Shown one piece after another: positions 48,598 through 50,362 of a DNA stretch of 50,362 nt. Under the pieces are notes generated by a model. The model made no database searches. It was not told where the DNA came from and worked only from the letters and a program-made list of their open reading frames with translations. Origin of the DNA: a virus; IMG/VR virus record IMGVR_UViG_3300042731_005849, positions 1-50,362 of that record. The stretch is one strand, 5' to 3'. The translations under genes were made by a program, and so were the position numbers. Numbering within the stretch: position 1 is the first letter of the stretch; the number at the start of each line of letters is the position of its first letter.

Positions 48598-49298
48598 CGA
48601 CAACCACTACGAGCGCACCTCCTGGTGGGGGTCTGTATTTTGACTTTTTGAACCAGCTGATCTGGGTCCTCGAGCCCCAGGCCGAGGTCCTCTGCCAGGA
48701 CCTGATTAACGAGATCCGGGCAGCCGAGGACTCGTTCGAGGGGATTGCCCACGGGAAGATCGCCGACGCCTCCGGGAAGGAGCAGCTGGCCGAGGGGATC
48801 CTGGTCGGCATCACCATCGAGCTGCTCGAGAACTGGCAGCTCAAGTTCTGGGCCGGCGACTACATCGCCAAGATCCACGGCGGGAACCTCGTGGGCGGGC
48901 CGGCGAACGACCCGGTCGCCTACACCCCCGGGGTGCAGGCGCTATTGATCCTGTCGGCCTCTGCCACGCTGGTGACAATGGAGGGAGGCGGCGGAGACGG
49001 GGGTCTAACGCAGGAGGAGCACGACTGGCTGATGAGCCTGCCGACCCTTGCCCAGATCGAAGCCTCGAGCACTCTGAACATGCAGGACGAGATCCTCCGG
49101 ATCCTGGGGCTCGTCCAGGAGAACTACTACCTGGACCAGACCTCGTACGACGCGAACGGACAGCTCCTGGCCGGCAGAATCCGGATCTATTCGGTGGCCG
49201 GCTCGGTGGGGACCGCGAACGACGTGATCGCCACGTACACGATCACACCGGTCTGGGTCGGCACGGAGCTGCAAACGTACAAGGTGGAAAAGGTATGA
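48594..49298 (+). CDS. Structural protein with Thr N-terminus (234 aa)
   Basis: Begins MTTTTTSAPPGGG, the same tract seen at the C-termini of other virion genes, then FDFLNQLIWVLEPQAEVLCQ and amphipathic helices (DLINEIRAAEDSFEGIAHGK) with a hydrophobic NWQLKFWAGDYI segment. Residues 140-190 hold an acidic coil (QEEHDWLMSLPTLAQIEASS), and the end is beta-type. ATGA overlaps at both ends. A tail accessory protein, not recognised. Confidence 0.5.
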   Translation: MTTTTTSAPPGGGLYFDFLNQLIWVLEPQAEVLCQDLINEIRAAEDSFEGIAHGKIADASGKEQLAEGILVGITIELLENWQLKFWAGDYIAKIHGGNLVGGPANDPVAYTPGVQALLILSASATLVTMEGGGGDGGLTQEEHDWLMSLPTLAQIEASSTLNMQDEILRILGLVQENYYLDQTSYDANGQLLAGRIRIYSVAGSVGTANDVIATYTITPVWVGTELQTYKVEKV

Positions 49299-49495
49299 GC
49301 CTTGCGCTCGCCACGAAAGGGGTCATCTGCCGGGGGACCGGGATCTCGGTGACGGTCACCGGGCCTCCGGGGACGGAGACCGTGTACCTGATCGAGATGG
49401 GGATTGACGTCGAGCTGGAGACGCTCGACGTGGCCATCAAGCTCGATGATTTCGATGTTGCGATCGACATCGAAGAAGACGGGTGGGTTGCATGA
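49295..49495 (+). CDS. Small beta protein (66 aa)
   Basis: ATGA overlaps on both sides. The first half is a beta segment (ATKGVICRGTGISVTVTGPP); the second is a run of acidic strands with a repeat: VELETLDVAIKLDDFDVAID. Likely a small partner of the neighbouring fibre proteins. Not recognised. Confidence 0.45.
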   Translation: MSLALATKGVICRGTGISVTVTGPPGTETVYLIEMGIDVELETLDVAIKLDDFDVAIDIEEDGWVA

Positions 49496-50362
49496 CCACA
49501 ACTACAACCACAGCGCCGCCGCCTGATGTGCCTTTGGACGAGGCATGGCATTTTGTCCATACCGATTCCGATTATATCACGGTCGGCGACGATGCTGCCT
49601 TGACCCTGCCTGACAGTGATTGGACGGTAGCCGGTTGGGTTCGCTTCTCTGATATGAACGCGAGCCCCAATTATCAGTACCTTATCTCTTGGGGTACATA
49701 CGATACTGCTAACTCGTTCATGCTCTTTTTGGCAAGTAATGACGACTACCTGTACTGGAGGATACAGGACGGAAGCTCTAATGAGCTTTACGATGGCACT
49801 GGACCAAACATATTTAGAAGTGATAGTGATGTGTGGTATCACGTTGCCTTGGTATATAGCGGCACCACGCTCACGGTGTATCGGAACAACGTCTCGGTTG
49901 GCTCCGAAACCCAGGCGATGGGTGCGATCAACTCGTCGACCGATTGGAACTTCGGTAGAAGACAGGACACTCCGACCAATAGATATTTCCGAGGGGATTT
50001 AGCTGGGTGGGCCAAGTGGGACAGAGCGCTCGATGCGACGGATCGTGCCTATCTGGTAAACTGCGGTGCTCCTTCGGACGAAGCAGTAAATGAGGATTTG
50101 GCCTGGTTCTGCCCCGGCGATGATTACACAGAGATCGTCGAGGATCTCACGGTAACAAATTACGGCACGACGATCGTCGATACAGGGCCTTGCCAGCCAG
50201 CGACAACCACGACCGAGCCTCCCGCCGAAACGACCACGACCGTCCCGGCCCCGACGACAACGACGAGCCCGCCTGTTACGACCACGACGGAACCGCCGCC
50301 GGCGGAGACGACCACGACCACAGAGCCTCCAGAAGTCACGACGACTACGGCGCCGCCGGTCC
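49492..50362 (+). CDS. LamG-domain fibre protein, cut by window end
   Basis: The frame stays open to the last base, so the gene continues beyond the window. It starts MTTTTTTAPPPDVPLDEAW, then a LamG/ConA-like domain: AALTLPDSDWTVAGWVRFSD, WYHVALVYSGTTLTVYRNN, and RYFRGDLAGWAKWDRALDAT, a standard Laminin_G_3 order. After residue ~225 comes a long Thr/Pro linker (TTTTEPPAETTTTVPAPTTT and more), as in the giant fibre, so a further domain probably follows. Confidence 0.75.
   Translation, partial: MTTTTTTAPPPDVPLDEAWHFVHTDSDYITVGDDAALTLPDSDWTVAGWVRFSDMNASPNYQYLISWGTYDTANSFMLFLASNDDYLYWRIQDGSSNELYDGTGPNIFRSDSDVWYHVALVYSGTTLTVYRNNVSVGSETQAMGAINSSTDWNFGRRQDTPTNRYFRGDLAGWAKWDRALDATDRAYLVNCGAPSDEAVNEDLAWFCPGDDYTEIVEDLTVTNYGTTIVDTGPCQPATTTTEPPAETTTTVPAPTTTTSPPVTTTTEPPPAETTTTTEPPEVTTTTAPPV

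Noticed and set aside
45457-48603. 1048-codon frame on the - strand
   Set aside because: Antisense of two structural genes; Arg/Val/Asp-biased with no domain or ribosome site. Length reflects GC-rich third positions.
1-50362. tRNA genes, insertion sequences, integrase, reverse transcriptase
   Set aside because: Looked for on both strands by eye; no cloverleaf, transposase, recombinase or RT motif was seen. A covariance-model scan would be needed to exclude tRNAs fully.

Overview
The window is a GC-rich double-stranded DNA phage (Caudoviricetes, siphovirus-like) genome fragment, probably from a metagenome. The main evidence is an ordered head-tail module: XkdF-like prohead protease, scaffold, HK97-fold capsid, connector, head-closure and tail-completion proteins, tail tube, a G/G-T chaperone pair with a GGGAAAA slippery site, a 1763-residue tape measure, a tail hub and many fibre-like proteins. 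Genes are densely packed, mostly with ATGA overlaps and AAAGGAGG-type ribosome sites. Terminase, portal, replicative polymerase, integrase and recognisable lysis genes are not in this window. The last gene runs off the right edge, so the genome continues. The host cannot be named from the sequence; the promoters are of the sigma-70 type.

Layout. 1-588: C-rich, no convincing gene. 589-4253 (+): putative regulators (two winged-helix proteins, one with a zinc ribbon, and a MerR/excisionase-like HTH) with a run of tiny, partly membrane-spanning proteins. 4243-9165 (-): three leftward transcription units, namely a lone HD-domain alarmone-hydrolase-like gene, a four-gene operon, and a six-gene operon of small conserved phage proteins. 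9166-9527: a 362-base divergent control region with A/T tracts around an alternating CG/CA core, a candidate origin. 9528-15349 (+): three rightward units including a GHKL ATPase fused to an HExxH domain and a polymerase-beta-like protein lacking catalytic aspartates. 15381-15422: a strong terminator. 15528-50362 (+): the structural module.

Control. Seven early units begin with the same promoter cassette: an A-rich upstream part, TTGACA, a 17-base spacer containing ACC-N3-GGT or a close variant, then a -10 box. This looks like one regulon, with the dyad as a candidate operator.

Structural oddities. At least eight virion-region proteins carry Thr/Pro-rich stretches (TTTTTEPP, TTTTAPP) at a terminus or between domains, in head, tail-tube and fibre genes alike. 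A GT4-type glycosyltransferase gene sits in the middle of the fibre genes, which suggests, without proving it, mucin-like glycosylated linkers. A repeated ConA/LamG-like sandwich domain has been copied among at least three fibre proteins, and the tape measure has a long repeat-built C-terminal extension.
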